Origin: Anaeramoeba flamelloides | Lineage: Eukaryota; Metamonada; Anaeramoebidae | Length of the DNA stretch: 64,000 nucleotides | NCBI GenBank assembly: GCA_027625915.1 | Contig: JANTQA010000070.1 | Span: forward strand, 5,833,001 to 5,897,000 | Direction of reading: 5' to 3' | Part shown: positions 50,110 to 61,080 of the stretch, in pieces | Numbering within the stretch: position 1 is the stretch's first letter | Layout: each line of letters opens with the position of its first letter | The notes under the pieces: model-generated | What the model was told of the DNA's origin: nothing | Databases searched by the model: none | Seen by the model: the letters and a program-made list of their open reading frames with translations, nothing else | Made by a program: the position numbers and the translations under genes

Positions 50110-53100
50110 ATGAAAAACTATTCTACACCAACAAATCATTTTCAAAATGAAACAACTTCAAATTGGTTTGGCATAAAGAGAGGAATTGTGTATAAAATTG
50201 ATATAGACAATACAAATTTTGAAGATGTATTGTTTAAAAACAAAGAGCCTGTTTATCAAAAAATAAGTAAACAACATTTTCAAATTGCCAAAAAGCCCTT
50301 TTCAAAAAATAAAGATAAAAGCAAAGAAACACATTTAATGATCCAAAATGATTGTACTTGTTTATTGGTTTGTAAATATTTTGCTGATCCAAACTTAACA
50401 AAAGAACAACAATTAAGGTTCTGTAAAAAGAAAATTATAAGCCAGTACATTGCAAAAATATTCGCTTCCGAATTCAATAAGCAGTCACCTTTTCAATCAA
50501 TAGATTTTATTGAGAATTTTCTGATTGAATTCGAAGACGAAGACGAATACGAATACGAAGACCAAGACGAAGACGAAGACGAAGACGAAGACAAAGACGA
50601 AGAGAAAAACAACGAAGAAGATGTAGAGGAATACAAAGAAAGACAGGAAGATGAAGACCAAGACCAAGATAAAGATAAAGATAAAGATAAAGATAAAGGA
50701 AAAAAAAAAGAAAAAAGTTTTTGTTTTTGTTACGCAGAACCCTATCTTAAAGGGAAATTTATTAGATACTCAAACCAATTTGAATCACTGTTGAACGAAG
50801 AAAAGAACACATTGGTTAATTCTTTTTCTCATTTCACTTATAATTTTTCAAACAAAAAAATTATAATATCAAATCTGCATGGTGTGTTTAAGGACGGTTA
50901 TCTTTTAACAGATCCTTCGATTTATTCTGAAGACAATTATTGGTGCTGTACCACAAAGAAGGATCAAACAAATAAAAATCTTTTGCCAACCAACAAGAAA
51001 TACAATATTTTTGATAATTTTTTTGCTAAGCACCAATGTTATAATTCTTGTAGTCATTTAAAATTAACGCAAAATGCAATTAAAACTTCTGATAATTTTC
51101 AAATAATTTGTGATTATAATATATTTTGTAAAAATATATATTGTGGGAAACACAAAATTATTTCTCAGACTGACTATAAAAATGTTTTCGATTTTTATTG
51201 TGGGCCTTGTGAAAACAATCAACTACAAAAAAAAAAAATGCAGGAATTAAAAATCCAGAAACAAAAAGAAAAGTTAAAAAAGAAAAAAGAAAAAAAAATT
51301 CAAAAACTAAAACAAAAACAAAAACAAAAACAAAAATTAAAAGAAAAAGAACAAAAACAAGAAAAAGCCATGAAAAAACAAAAAGAACAACAAGAAACCC
51401 AAAATGAAAGGAATTGTGGCAATGGTCCAGAACAAGCTCGATCAAAAAAAAAGCAGAAAAATAAATACAAAGAGGAAACAAGAGAAATTGGAAATAAGAA
51501 CAAAGAACAAGAATCCAAAACCAAATCTAAAAATTTGAGGAATAAAAACCAAAAAAAAACCAAGAAAAAGAAAAAGAAAAAGAAAAAGAACAAATCAAAT
51601 TCAAATTCTGATAATAACTTATTATCAGAAACCGAGCAAGAACCAAAAATTGAAAAAAAACACAAAAAAAAAAAACATAAAAATAAACATAAACATAAAC
51701 ACACACATAAACACAAAGATAGAGAGAATCTTCGAAAAAATACAAAAAAAATAATAAAAAGAAAAAGAATAAATCTGAGTACAATTCAGCAGAAGAAACA
51801 CAATCAGAAACAGAACTTGACTCGAATCAAATCTAAAACTTTGAAGAATAAAAACCAAAAAAAAACCAAGAAAAAGAAAAAAAAGAAAAAGAACAAATCG
51901 AATTCAAATTCTGATAATAATTTATTCTCAGAATACGGGCGAAAACCAGAAATTAAAGAAAAACATAAAAAAAAACATAAAAAAAAGCACAAGCATAAGA
52001 AAAAACACAAAAACAAAAAGGATCATATAAAGAAAAAGAATAAATCTGAAGACAAATCTGAAGACAATTCAGCAGAAGAAACACAATCAGAAACAGAACA
52101 TGATTTTAATCAAAACAAAAAGAAGGGTAAAAAGAAAAACAAAAATCTCAAGAAAACGAAGAAGAAGAAAAAGAAAAAGAGAAAGATAGATTCGAATTCT
52201 GATAAAAGATCAGAAACCGAGCGAGAACCAGAAATAGAAGAAAAACAAACAAAAAAACATATAAAAAAAAAACATAAACATAAACACAAGAACAAACACA
52301 TACACAAACACAAAAAAAAGAATAAAAAGAATAAGAATAAATATGAGTCGAATTCTGAAGACAATTCAGCAGAAGAAACACAATCAGAAACAGAATTTGA
52401 TTTTGATCAAAATAAAAAGAAGGGTAAAAAGAAAAACAAAAATCACAAGAAAACGAAGAAGAAGAAAAAGAAAAAGAGAAAGATAGATTCGAATTTTGAG
52501 AATAAATCAGAAACCAAGCGAGAACCAGAAATAGAAAAAAAACATAAACATAAACACATACACAAATTCAAAAAAAAGAATAAAAAGAAAAAGAATAAAT
52601 ATGAGTCGAATTCTGAATACATTTCAGCAGAAGAAACACAACCAGAAACAGAATTTGATTTTGATCAAAATAAAAAGAAGGGTAAAAAGAAAAACAAAAA
52701 TCACAAGAAAACGAAGAAGAAGAAAAAGAAAAAGAGAAAGATAGATTTGAATTCTGATAAAAGATCAGAAACCGAGCGAGAACCAGAAATAGAAAAAAAA
52801 CATACAAAAAAAAAACATAAACATAAACACAAGAACAAACACAAAAAAAAGAATAAAAAGAAAAAGAATAAATATGAGTCGAATTCTGAATACATTTCAG
52901 CAGAAAAATCACAACCAGAAACAGAACATGATTTTAATCATGTTCAAAAAAAGGATAAAAAGAAATACAAAAATCAAAAGAAAACGAAGATAAAAAATCT
53001 GAAAAAGAAAAAGAGAAAGATAGATTCGAATTCTAACAAAAGATCAGAAACCGAACGAGAACCAGAAATAGAAAAAAAACACATAAAAAAAAAACATAAA

Positions 53101-53133
53101 CATAAACATAAACACATACACAAAAAAAAATAA
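50110..53133 (+). CDS. Alpha-kinase-like protein with altered catalytic residues and a Lys/His-rich repeat tail, 1007 aa
   Basis: Residues about 18-320 form an alpha-kinase (MHCK/EF2K/TRPM7) domain. It has a lysine strand LLVCKYF, an insert of pure Asp/Glu/Lys at 141-202, AEPYLKGKFIRYSNQF, SFSHFTYNFSNKK, LLTDPSI, and the zinc site HQCYNSCSHLKL. The catalytic stretch usually reads D-L-Q-G; here it is N255-L-H257-G. The glycine-rich loop (FGxTNLG) is replaced by a Lys/Thr segment without glycine. The Asp of LTDP (268) is kept. This suggests a pseudokinase, by inference from family residues. A Cys-rich linker (CDYNIFCKNIYCGKH) follows, then Lys/Gln coiled sequence and six repeats of about 90 residues (SETEREPEIEKKH, KHKHKHKNKHKKK, ESNSE, DFDQNKKKGKKKNKN). 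Such a tail would be strongly basic; nucleic-acid or microtubule binding is only a guess. Confidence 0.8.
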   Translation: MKNYSTPTNHFQNETTSNWFGIKRGIVYKIDIDNTNFEDVLFKNKEPVYQKISKQHFQIAKKPFSKNKDKSKETHLMIQNDCTCLLVCKYFADPNLTKEQQLRFCKKKIISQYIAKIFASEFNKQSPFQSIDFIENFLIEFEDEDEYEYEDQDEDEDEDEDKDEEKNNEEDVEEYKERQEDEDQDQDKDKDKDKDKGKKKEKSFCFCYAEPYLKGKFIRYSNQFESLLNEEKNTLVNSFSHFTYNFSNKKIIISNLHGVFKDGYLLTDPSIYSEDNYWCCTTKKDQTNKNLLPTNKKYNIFDNFFAKHQCYNSCSHLKLTQNAIKTSDNFQIICDYNIFCKNIYCGKHKIISQTDYKNVFDFYCGPCENNQLQKKKMQELKIQKQKEKLKKKKEKKIQKLKQKQKQKQKLKEKEQKQEKAMKKQKEQQETQNERNCGNGPEQARSKKKQKNKYKEETREIGNKNKEQESKTKSKNLRNKNQKKTKKKKKKKKKNKSNSNSDNNLLSETEQEPKIEKKHKKKKHKNKHKHKHTHKHKDRENLRKNTKKIIKRKRINLSTIQQKKHNQKQNLTRIKSKTLKNKNQKKTKKKKKKKKNKSNSNSDNNLFSEYGRKPEIKEKHKKKHKKKHKHKKKHKNKKDHIKKKNKSEDKSEDNSAEETQSETEHDFNQNKKKGKKKNKNLKKTKKKKKKKRKIDSNSDKRSETEREPEIEEKQTKKHIKKKHKHKHKNKHIHKHKKKNKKNKNKYESNSEDNSAEETQSETEFDFDQNKKKGKKKNKNHKKTKKKKKKKRKIDSNFENKSETKREPEIEKKHKHKHIHKFKKKNKKKKNKYESNSEYISAEETQPETEFDFDQNKKKGKKKNKNHKKTKKKKKKKRKIDLNSDKRSETEREPEIEKKHTKKKHKHKHKNKHKKKNKKKKNKYESNSEYISAEKSQPETEHDFNHVQKKDKKKYKNQKKTKIKNLKKKKRKIDSNSNKRSETEREPEIEKKHIKKKHKHKHKHIHKKK

Positions 53134-53170
53134 TAAAAAGAAAAAGAATAAATCTGAGTACAAATCTGAA
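51601..53170 (+). repeat. Six tandem coding repeats, about 256-308 bp each
   Basis: Units begin near 51610, 51918, 52198, 52500, 52756 and 53033, each at a SETEREPEIEKKH-like segment. Units 3-6 are most alike at the base level. The pattern continues past the stop at 53131-53133 in another frame (KKKKNKSEYKSEDN, to about 53208). The coding strand is almost all purine over these 1.5 kb. Confidence 0.75.
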
Positions 53171-53625
53171 GACAATTTACAACAAAAATCAAGCAGAAAA
53201 AGATCTTGAATTGGATCAAAATCAACAAAAATAATTAAAATAAAGAATAATATCTAAATTTAACAATTTGTATATTATTTGGAAGTCTTAAGATAGTTAA
53301 TTAATTATCTGTACATACGTACCCTTAAATATCCAAGAATAATAAAAAAGATTCTGATTGAAAAAAAAAAAAAATTATTATTTAGATTGATCAAATAATT
53401 AAAAATAATTTGTAATAATTTTTTTTATTTCCAGAACTGTTAAATTGTAAAAATATTTAGATCTTATGGTTAAAAAATTTAAGGTAATAAAGAACTAATA
53501 ATAATAAAAAATTGAATATAAAAAATACTTAAAATAGTAAAAAAAAAAAAAAAATCGGATGTTTAGTGCCCCACTCCAAGAGTTAGTCTCCATGTTTTTT
53601 TTTTTTTTTTTTGTTGAAGGGATGG

Positions 53626-53652
53626 AGTAAAATCAAAGATTTTACTCCATTC
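53626..53652. repeat. Perfect short hairpin
   Basis: TGGAGTAAAATC and GATTTTACTCCA are exact inverted copies around an AAA loop, followed by ATTCTTTTAAATT. A related hairpin lies at 54011-54058 (AAAGGAATTGAATAAAAT / ATTTTACTCAATTCTTTT), and the core of 7622-7808 carries the same words. Confidence 0.7.
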
Positions 53653-54824
53653 TTTTAAATTAAATCAAAAAATAATAAAAAAAAAAAAAAAGAGAGAGAG
53701 AGAGAAAACTAATGAATGTGGATTGCCAATTATTAATCAGAAATTGTGGAATTATTATTTATTATTGATATTCTTTTTATTGTCACCCCCCCGTAAATTA
53801 TAAAAGCATGTATTTACGCAAAGTTGAGCACTGCCGAGTGACTAGCTTTTTCAGAATTCTAAAGAATAGAAAAAACTCAAAATTTTCAATCAATTCCTTT
53901 AAATTCTAGAAAATCGCTGTCACTTTTTTATTAAAATTTCAGAAATAAAAAGAATTTTTCTTATATTTTCTCTTTATTTCTTCAATTAAAAACAAACATA
54001 ACAGAAATTTTCCTGAATCCAAAGGAATTGAATAAAATATTTAATTTTACTCAATTCTTTTGAATCATGGAAAACCCAATGGAAAGTATCTAGGTTTTTT
54101 CTTAATTTAACAAACAAAAAGAAAATTGATTAAATTTTCAGTATATTTCAAAAACTAATATAAAACCTAAAAGAAGTTTACTGGTTTTTTTTTTTTGACT
54201 TTTTAGAATAAACTTAAAATTTTTGAAATTTTCTTTTAATTTCAAAAATTAAAAAAAAAAAAAAAAAACAGTAAATACATTTTTAATTTGATCATTTAAA
54301 TGATATTTTTATTATTATTTAATATTTTAATTATTTTTCTTTTCTGTTTTTATTTTATTTGTAATAATTTCTCTTTAATTACTCCCTTCTCTTGTTAAAG
54401 AAATAAAAATTGTAAAAAATTTCTAATTAATAATATTTTTCTTGTTTAAATGTGTTAATGATTTTTTCTAAAATATCTATTTTATTTATTGAAAAGGTAT
54501 TTCTTTTAAATTAAGATTTTACACTTTATTAGAATATAACAAAGATTTTCAAAAAGATTTTTTCTACACTCAAAATAAACAAAACGTGGAGAAAAAAATA
54601 CAAACACCATCTATTTATTGAATTAATTGGCAATTTAAATAATTCTATTGTGATTATTTTTTTGAGTTGTTATTTTGAAAATGAACTTTATATTATTCAA
54701 ATTGTATTATAATAACATATTTAAAATCTCTCTGTTATAATCAAATGATGTTAATATTATTGAAAACAGGTTTATATAATAAAAAATAAAAATAAAAAAA
54801 AAAAAAAAACAATTTATTCTTAAG

Positions 54825-55069
54825 ATGGGGGTGATTTGACTCTATGACAAATTTTAAGATTCAATCCCCACCAAAACCATTTAGAAATTGGGTAATTAAG
54901 AATAGAATAATTTTACTTTTACAAATATCAGCCATTTTAAACCAGGATTAAAAATAGATTCAATAAATGAAGTGTTTCTTTTCATACAAACAAAATTTGT
55001 TGATTTTGAAACTGATCTTCAAAAAAAATTTCTCCTAATATGGTAAATCTACATATATCTACATTATTT
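54825..55069 (+). repeat. Dispersed repeat, copy 2 (matches 39414-39661)
   Basis: Same orientation as copy 1, sharing GGGGGTGATT, AAATATCA.CCATTTTAAA and ATGAAGTGTTTCTTT. The two copies are roughly 75-80 percent alike by eye. Confidence 0.6.
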
Positions 55070-55147
55070 CTAAAATCCCCAAAAAAACAAAAAACAAATG
55101 AATTTTTTTAATATTTTAGTTTTTTATTTAATTTGCAAATTGTTAAA

Positions 55148-55150
<3 letters not shown>

Positions 55151-55179
<29 letters not shown>
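55151..55179. repeat. (TA)n microsatellite
   Basis: About 14 uninterrupted AT units abut the left end of the foldback at 55188. Confidence 0.9.
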
Positions 55180-55181
<2 letters not shown>

Positions 55182-55187
55182 AATTCC

Positions 55188-56108
55188 AGTACATTATGAT
55201 CAGTAAATATTTATCAATCCACTTAAGGTTTACAATCCCTGAGATTTAAATAACAGATTATCTTGTTTTTGGTAGAAGGATTTGTTTTTATGGTTCTTAG
55301 ATAATCCATCTTCGACTGTGTACGAAATTTAAGGGTATTTCAAAAAGCAAAATTGATTAGTAAATACCTTCGAATCTATTCATCTTATACCCAATAAATT
55401 CCAATTTCAAAAAAAAAGAAAACAAATAAAAACAAAATTTCAACTCCATTTCAAAATTATTATCCCATGAAAAATCAAATTTTGAAAAAAATATTTTTAG
55501 TAATTGGGGTTATCTATTATAATAATAGTAAATTTCTATTTTAATATTCAGTTCTATACACTTGAGATATTTTTTTTTCATTTAAAAATAAAATAAAAAA
55601 AAGTTTAAAAAAACAATTAAAAAATATTTGGCTTTATTATGAAAAAAGCATAACCTAAAAATAATAATTTTTAAAAAAATTAATATAACCCATTTATCGA
55701 TTCTCTTTCCATTTGAATAACTAAATATAATCTCTTTTTCATATTTGAAACCAATTTTTTCATTCATTCATCTATTACTTCAATCCAAATTTTCATTTAC
55801 ATTTTCCCTTTTAACAAAATATTGTGGTTAAAATAAATAAGAGAAAAAATGATGTATTATCAAATTTTAAATTGTGAGGGGAAAAACTTCAAAACAATAC
55901 AAATAAAATTCGAAATTCAAATGTAACATGGTCCATTTATTATGAAATTTAGTTTATTTTGAACCACTATTAAGATAATAATCAGTCAAAGATCGATAAT
56001 CTCAGAACTGTAATAACAAATCCTTGTACCAGAAACAAAATAATCTGTTGTTTAAATCTCAGGGATTCTAAACCTTAAGTGGATTGATAAATATTTAAAT
56101 ATAGTACT
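55188..56108. mobile_element. Foldback element, AGTAC termini, about 920 bp
   Basis: Inverted arms of about 120 bp share AAATATTTATCAATCCAC, TTAAGGTTTA and AAATAACAGATTAT-like words (inverse CTGTTGTTTAAATCTC). Its interior (55450-55960) shares CAGTTCTATA, TATTATGAAATTTAGTTTA and TATCTATTATAA with 35820-36000, inside the insertion in the large inverted-repeat element. Non-coding. Confidence 0.65.
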
Positions 56109-57395
56109 TAAAAAATACCATACCAGATTTGAAAAATACCCAAAAAGATTTTTGATTGTGAATATTGGGAAAATAATTTTAACATTTCAATTATTTTTCA
56201 ATCAATTTTTTTTATATCCAAATTTTTTATGACTGTTGAGATAAAAATTTTGAACAGCAATTTTAATTTGTCACCTTACTGAAAATGATTTTTAATTTCT
56301 TTCGTTTGTGAAATAATTAAAGAAAATAACAATAATCTACTTATTAGAATAATGGATTAATGTAATTCTACTTTTTCAAAACCTTATCTCTTATAATCTA
56401 AAGCAAGTTTAAAAATTACCATTTTTAGAATTAATAGTAAACTTTACCAAAACTTGGATTATTGTTAAAATAGCATGATCTACTTTAGTTATCAACCATT
56501 CAAATGATTATTCTACACAAACCACAGATTAATGTATTTGTAACACATTTAAACCCGGATATATATAAAAGTCACCTAGTTATTAATAGGATTTGATTTT
56601 CAATTTCAGTAATGTTCCCAATTAAAAATGTTTCCAACCATTTTTCTGTGACAAACATTTGTCTCTCAAAAGTTTAGCTAGTAATAAGCCTACATAAAGT
56701 TCATTAAAGTGGAGTTATCTAACGAACACTCAAGTAATTGTTTAATAGTATAAGTAGATCTATTTTTTTTGAAAAACAATCATGTTTTATTAGAGATTTA
56801 CAGTGTTTGAAAAATGAAATTTTTCATGTTTGTTTTTTGATTGACTGAATGCTCTTTTGAACAAATCTGATTTAATTAATCGTCACTTTAAAAAGTGGAC
56901 CAGTTATAATGTTTGAAGTTTGATTCTTCGAAAAAAGATTTGATTTTGAATACAAGAAATTCGACATCATCACTTTTCCTTAAATTCACAATTTGAGATT
57001 TTGACCGGGACTACTTTCAGGTTAGGTGTGTTAAACCCTACACAAAATCATTTTTTTTAATTTCTTCAACCCTTGAGTAAAGGTAAAATTTTAGATTTTG
57101 TTTCTTTCCAAAAACTAATTTAAATGCGAACAAAAAACTTTCGTTGCTCCAAGTTTCATGACTTAGTAACAAAATGAAAAACAAGTAGTATAAGTAAACT
57201 CTATTTTTCACTGGCTCTAAGAAAAACTTGAAGAAAGTAAAAGAAAAAAATTGCTAAATCTCATTTAAATTTGATTTTTAATTCAACTAAAAAAATTTTT
57301 CTCATCGGTAACGTTCTAACTTTGTCTTTTCCAAAAAATAAACAACAAATAATAAAAAACCACAACCAAATCAAACACTAAAAGTTTCATTGAAG

Positions 57396-57938
57396 ATGAG
57401 CCAGGTTTTTATGTTTGGAAAATATAAGATCGATCCAAGAGAAATATTCCATGTTACCAACCTCTCCTTTTGTATAGTTAATTACAAACCGGTTCTCCCT
57501 GGGCACGTTCTTGTGGTCCCTCTCCGAATAGTCAAAAATTTTGAAGACTTAAAGCCTGAGGAGGTAACAGACCTGTTTTGTACGGCGCAATTAGTATGTA
57601 AGGCACTGCGTGTCGCTTTTAATGGTCAAAGCTTCACATTGTCAATCCAAGACGGTCCACAGGCAGGACAAACTGTGGAGCACGTACACCTACACATCTT
57701 ACCGCGCCTTGAAGGTGATCGTTTCTCTGGTGAAAAAAATGATGAAATTTATACAGAAATTAACAAGGCAGAAAATAACTTTAAGCCAAGATCAATGGAA
57801 GAGATGGAAAAAGAAGCAGAATTGCTTAAAAGAGAAATCCAAATTCAATTAGGCAATTTGAATAACAACAATAACGTTAATGAGGAGAATAGCAATGAAA
57901 AAGAAAACCAAAAGAATGAGATTACAGAAAACAATTAA
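57396..57938 (+). CDS. FHIT: FHIT-type bis(5'-adenosyl)-triphosphatase (HIT superfamily), 180 aa
   Basis: Hydrolyses diadenosine polyphosphates such as Ap3A to AMP and ADP. The protein follows human FHIT closely: FMFGKYKIDPREIF, LSFCIVNYKPVLPGHVLVVPLR, EEVTDLFCTAQLV, SFTLSIQDGPQAGQTVEHVHLH and ILPRLEGD. The HIT triad is H96-V-H98-L-H100, with H98 the expected nucleophile. The C-terminal helix EEMEKEAELLKREIQ is also typical. After it comes a short Asn/Glu-rich tail (NNNNNVNEENSNEKENQ) that FHIT elsewhere lacks. The ATG at 57396 is preferred; an in-frame TTG two codons upstream is not needed. Intronless, with no presequence, so cytosolic or nuclear. Confidence 0.96.
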   Translation: MSQVFMFGKYKIDPREIFHVTNLSFCIVNYKPVLPGHVLVVPLRIVKNFEDLKPEEVTDLFCTAQLVCKALRVAFNGQSFTLSIQDGPQAGQTVEHVHLHILPRLEGDRFSGEKNDEIYTEINKAENNFKPRSMEEMEKEAELLKREIQIQLGNLNNNNNVNEENSNEKENQKNEITENN

Positions 57939-60128
57939 AAATCCCGTTCCTTTTGTGAGAAGACTCAACTTTTTAAATTTTGGTTAACCAACAAAATAAT
58001 CAAGCACACATAAACTCAAACTATTTTCAAGAACAAAATATAAAGTTTGTTGTGTATAAGAAAAATTACTGAAAACGAAAAAGTTTTTCATTTTCATAAA
58101 ATAAATGATTTGATTAAGTTTTTTTTTTATTTAAGGGATTAACCTTTAATATGGTTTGTCTAAAACTACCCTGTATTGCTATTAAAGTTAAATCCTATTC
58201 GTTCTAGATTCTTCAAATGTCTCAAAAGGAATTATTAGATTTTGTCATATTACAAAAATGCGACAATAAAGTTTTTAAAAATATCTTTAGCATAAGGCTA
58301 TTTTAAAAAAGTGTGTACTTTTTATTTTTTAGAGTGTTTCCTTTTTTCTGTTGTTTGGGTTCCTTAGGTTCCTCCTCTTTTTGTTGTTTTTTTGAAGTTT
58401 TTGGTAGAAGTAATAAAAATAACAAATGTTAAAAGAATTGATATACTTATTCAGGATTAGTTCTTAAACAAATGGACTTGTTTCTGATTAGATCTTGAGC
58501 AAACTTTTTCTATTTAGACTTTAAGTAAACAGAACTTAACAAATTGTAGTAACTAAAGTGAACTCAATAAAAACAAAGTGATTTGATGTAAACTTACTCC
58601 AACTGAGTCAACCCCTAATATTTACCCAATCGATACTTGGTCATGGGTTTTTGTTGTCAAGTTAGTCTCTCATACTATTTGTTTATGGAAACAAGATTTG
58701 GGAAATTTATAATATAAAAAAAAGAAAAATAAAAACAAAACAACTCAAAAAAAAAGAATTGAAAATTTTGAAAACCAAATGTTATTCTTAAAAACTAATC
58801 CTAAGTAGTGCAACATAGCAATAAAGTTTGTTTATTTTTTCACTAAGTAACAAATTGTATTTGATCAATATAGTTGGTCAAATATTTTTAATACTTTATA
58901 AAAAAAAAAATGGTCGAGATCCAAAATTTTTAAACATCAAAGAAAAGAGTCACTAATCCAGCCCCTTTAACCAATTTGAGAAATAAAATTTCCGTAGGTT
59001 ATTGTGAATGTTTGAAATATTTCGAAAAATAGCAGAAAATCGAAAATACGCAATATATATATTTAATAACTTGGAAAACTTTTTGAAGAACTTTTAGAAA
59101 CACTAGTGTTACAGTATTCAGTTTTCTGATAAAATAACAATTTTGTTTTTAAAAAAAAAATAAGTTTTTGAATTTTCTTCTATAAACCAGCTATAAAGTG
59201 GTTTGATTTTTTTTTTGATATTTTTTTAATAAATTTGAGTATTTAAATACTTGTTAGGGTAGGTCCGTGTGTTTGTTAGAGTATGTTTCTGGTATGGATT
59301 GTGTTAGGTTTTATATGGGCACGTTAGATTAAACTAATTCTCTTTGGGGAATGGGGATTTAAATCGGGTTTAGTTTTGGTAAACAAAGGTAAAGTAAGAT
59401 AAGTATGTGTACTAGTAGATGTTACTTATTTATTTTTGGATTGCATTTAAGGTTACAAAATTAGGGTAATGTGGCACAATTAGAATTTTTTATTATAAAA
59501 CAATTTTCTCTTTTTTTATATATCAATCAACAATTATTGGAAAATTTAAAGTAAATAAGGTGCAAATTACTTTCTCAGAAAGTGGGTTGAATATTATCGT
59601 GAAATAATAATTTTTCACATTTTGATATTTTACAGATCAGAAAAAAAAAAAATCCCAATAAAATTCCAATTCTACCATTAAACAGAGTGTATAGTAAAAG
59701 AGTTTACTAGAAGTTGTTCAAAAGTTTTTTTTTAGTCGTTAAAAGGTTTTGAGTATTTTCGATATAAAGGTATTTCCAGGGAAAATTTGATAGACTCAGC
59801 TATGATATTTATTATAATAAAACAAATATTAAACCAAAATATCTGTATACTCAAAATAACCAAAATTACTGTCAAAATTATTACTTCATTTTAATGGATT
59901 AGTTTTTTTCTTGGATAAAGATAATCAAAGGGGGTGTATATTTAGGTGGATGTTCTAATGATTTTTTTTTTGGTTACAATATCGCAAATGAGAAAATTGA
60001 AAGAATTAATATATAAAAAAGTTTTAAAAAAGCTTTTTTCTTTGTTTTTTACAATATCACAAAAAAAAATGAGAAGTAGATTTCATATTTTTCGAAAATA
60101 AGAATTAAAATTCAAACATAAGACTTAA

Positions 60129-60876
60129 GGGATTAGCGTCTACCAAGGAGAAGCTTAGGAACAAAGTATATTGTTATTGGACCTAACCAAATTCGTGCTA
60201 CATGATTCAAAGGTTTCTCAAAAAATCGATTAGTCAAGTAGTAATATTTACTGATCTTATCATTTAAAAATGACCAATGTTTTTGTAAAAATCCCTACAA
60301 TTTCAGAATAAAATCTGAATTTCGCCATAAATTTAAAGGTTGAATTATCAATATTCAGATTGTAAAGTCACAAAATATCTTTCTTAAATTAGTGGCGAAA
60401 TGTAGATTAGTTACTAAAAAATTCGTTTTTTTTTTAAATTAAATAATTAACCAATAGAATTTTTTTGACAAATTATTTCTCAAATCAGGGAAATATAATG
60501 ATACTACAAGTAGCTTCATCAAAAGTAAACAAAACTAATCCGTCTTGTGCTTTTAGGTTGATGGTTATTGAGTTAATCTTTGAAATTCAAAAATTGTAAA
60601 AATAGTTACTTTTGGAAGGTTCTAAATCTAAATTATTCAATACTGGAATACTGTATTTTGAATCTCTATTTTTAGATTTAGAAAAGGAATTCAAAAAATT
60701 TTTTCAAAATGAAACTTTTTTAATAGATGATCATTAGTAAAAAATATAATAATTTATTGTGCAATAAGATTTATAATAGATTTTTTAGAGTTTATTGAGC
60801 CAAAGTGCACTAATATCATTTACACCTAATTACAATATACTTTGACTAAAGAGAAATATATGGTGACGCTAATTCC
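60129..60876 (-). mobile_element. TTAA-flanked element, family C
   Basis: TTAA (60125-60128) precedes GGGATTAGCGTC, and GACGCTAATTCC is followed by TTAA (60877-60880). It is an inverted copy of 32132-32910. Both ends are well preserved. No open frame. Confidence 0.82.
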
Positions 60877-61080
60877 TTAAGATAAAAAAAAAATTAAAAT
60901 AATCTGAAAAAAAGAAAATTTCATTTTCAACAATTTGTCAAATCAAAAAACTACCAACCCCGTTGCACCGATTTAAGAATCGACTGGTAAAACTTTTCAA
61001 GGGTTTTAATAATTGTCCTAGATACCATGTTATTTCTACTGGATCAGAAATTTTATAACTTGCAGAGAAATATTTCTTAA

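Larger units (their letters stand above)
53134..57395. other. AT-rich spacer with repeats upstream of FHIT
   Basis: No gene was recognised. Contents are small hairpins at 53626-53652 and 54011-54058, a repeat at 54825-55069, a (TA)n tract at 55151-55179 and a foldback at 55188-56108. Confidence 0.5.

Noticed and set aside
51158-53228. Many long minus-strand frames rich in Phe, Leu and Cys
   Set aside because: They are the antisense shadow of the Lys-rich repeat tail (AAA/AAG read as TTT/CTT).
57390-57395. TTG two codons upstream as FHIT start
   Set aside because: The ATG at 57396 gives the family-typical N-terminus and is preceded by an A-rich leader; a TTG start is not expected in a eukaryote.
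58318-58411. Lys/Glu/Gln-rich minus-strand frame ending in a stop
   Set aside because: Could be a last exon, but no acceptor at its head and no upstream exon were found within 1 kb.
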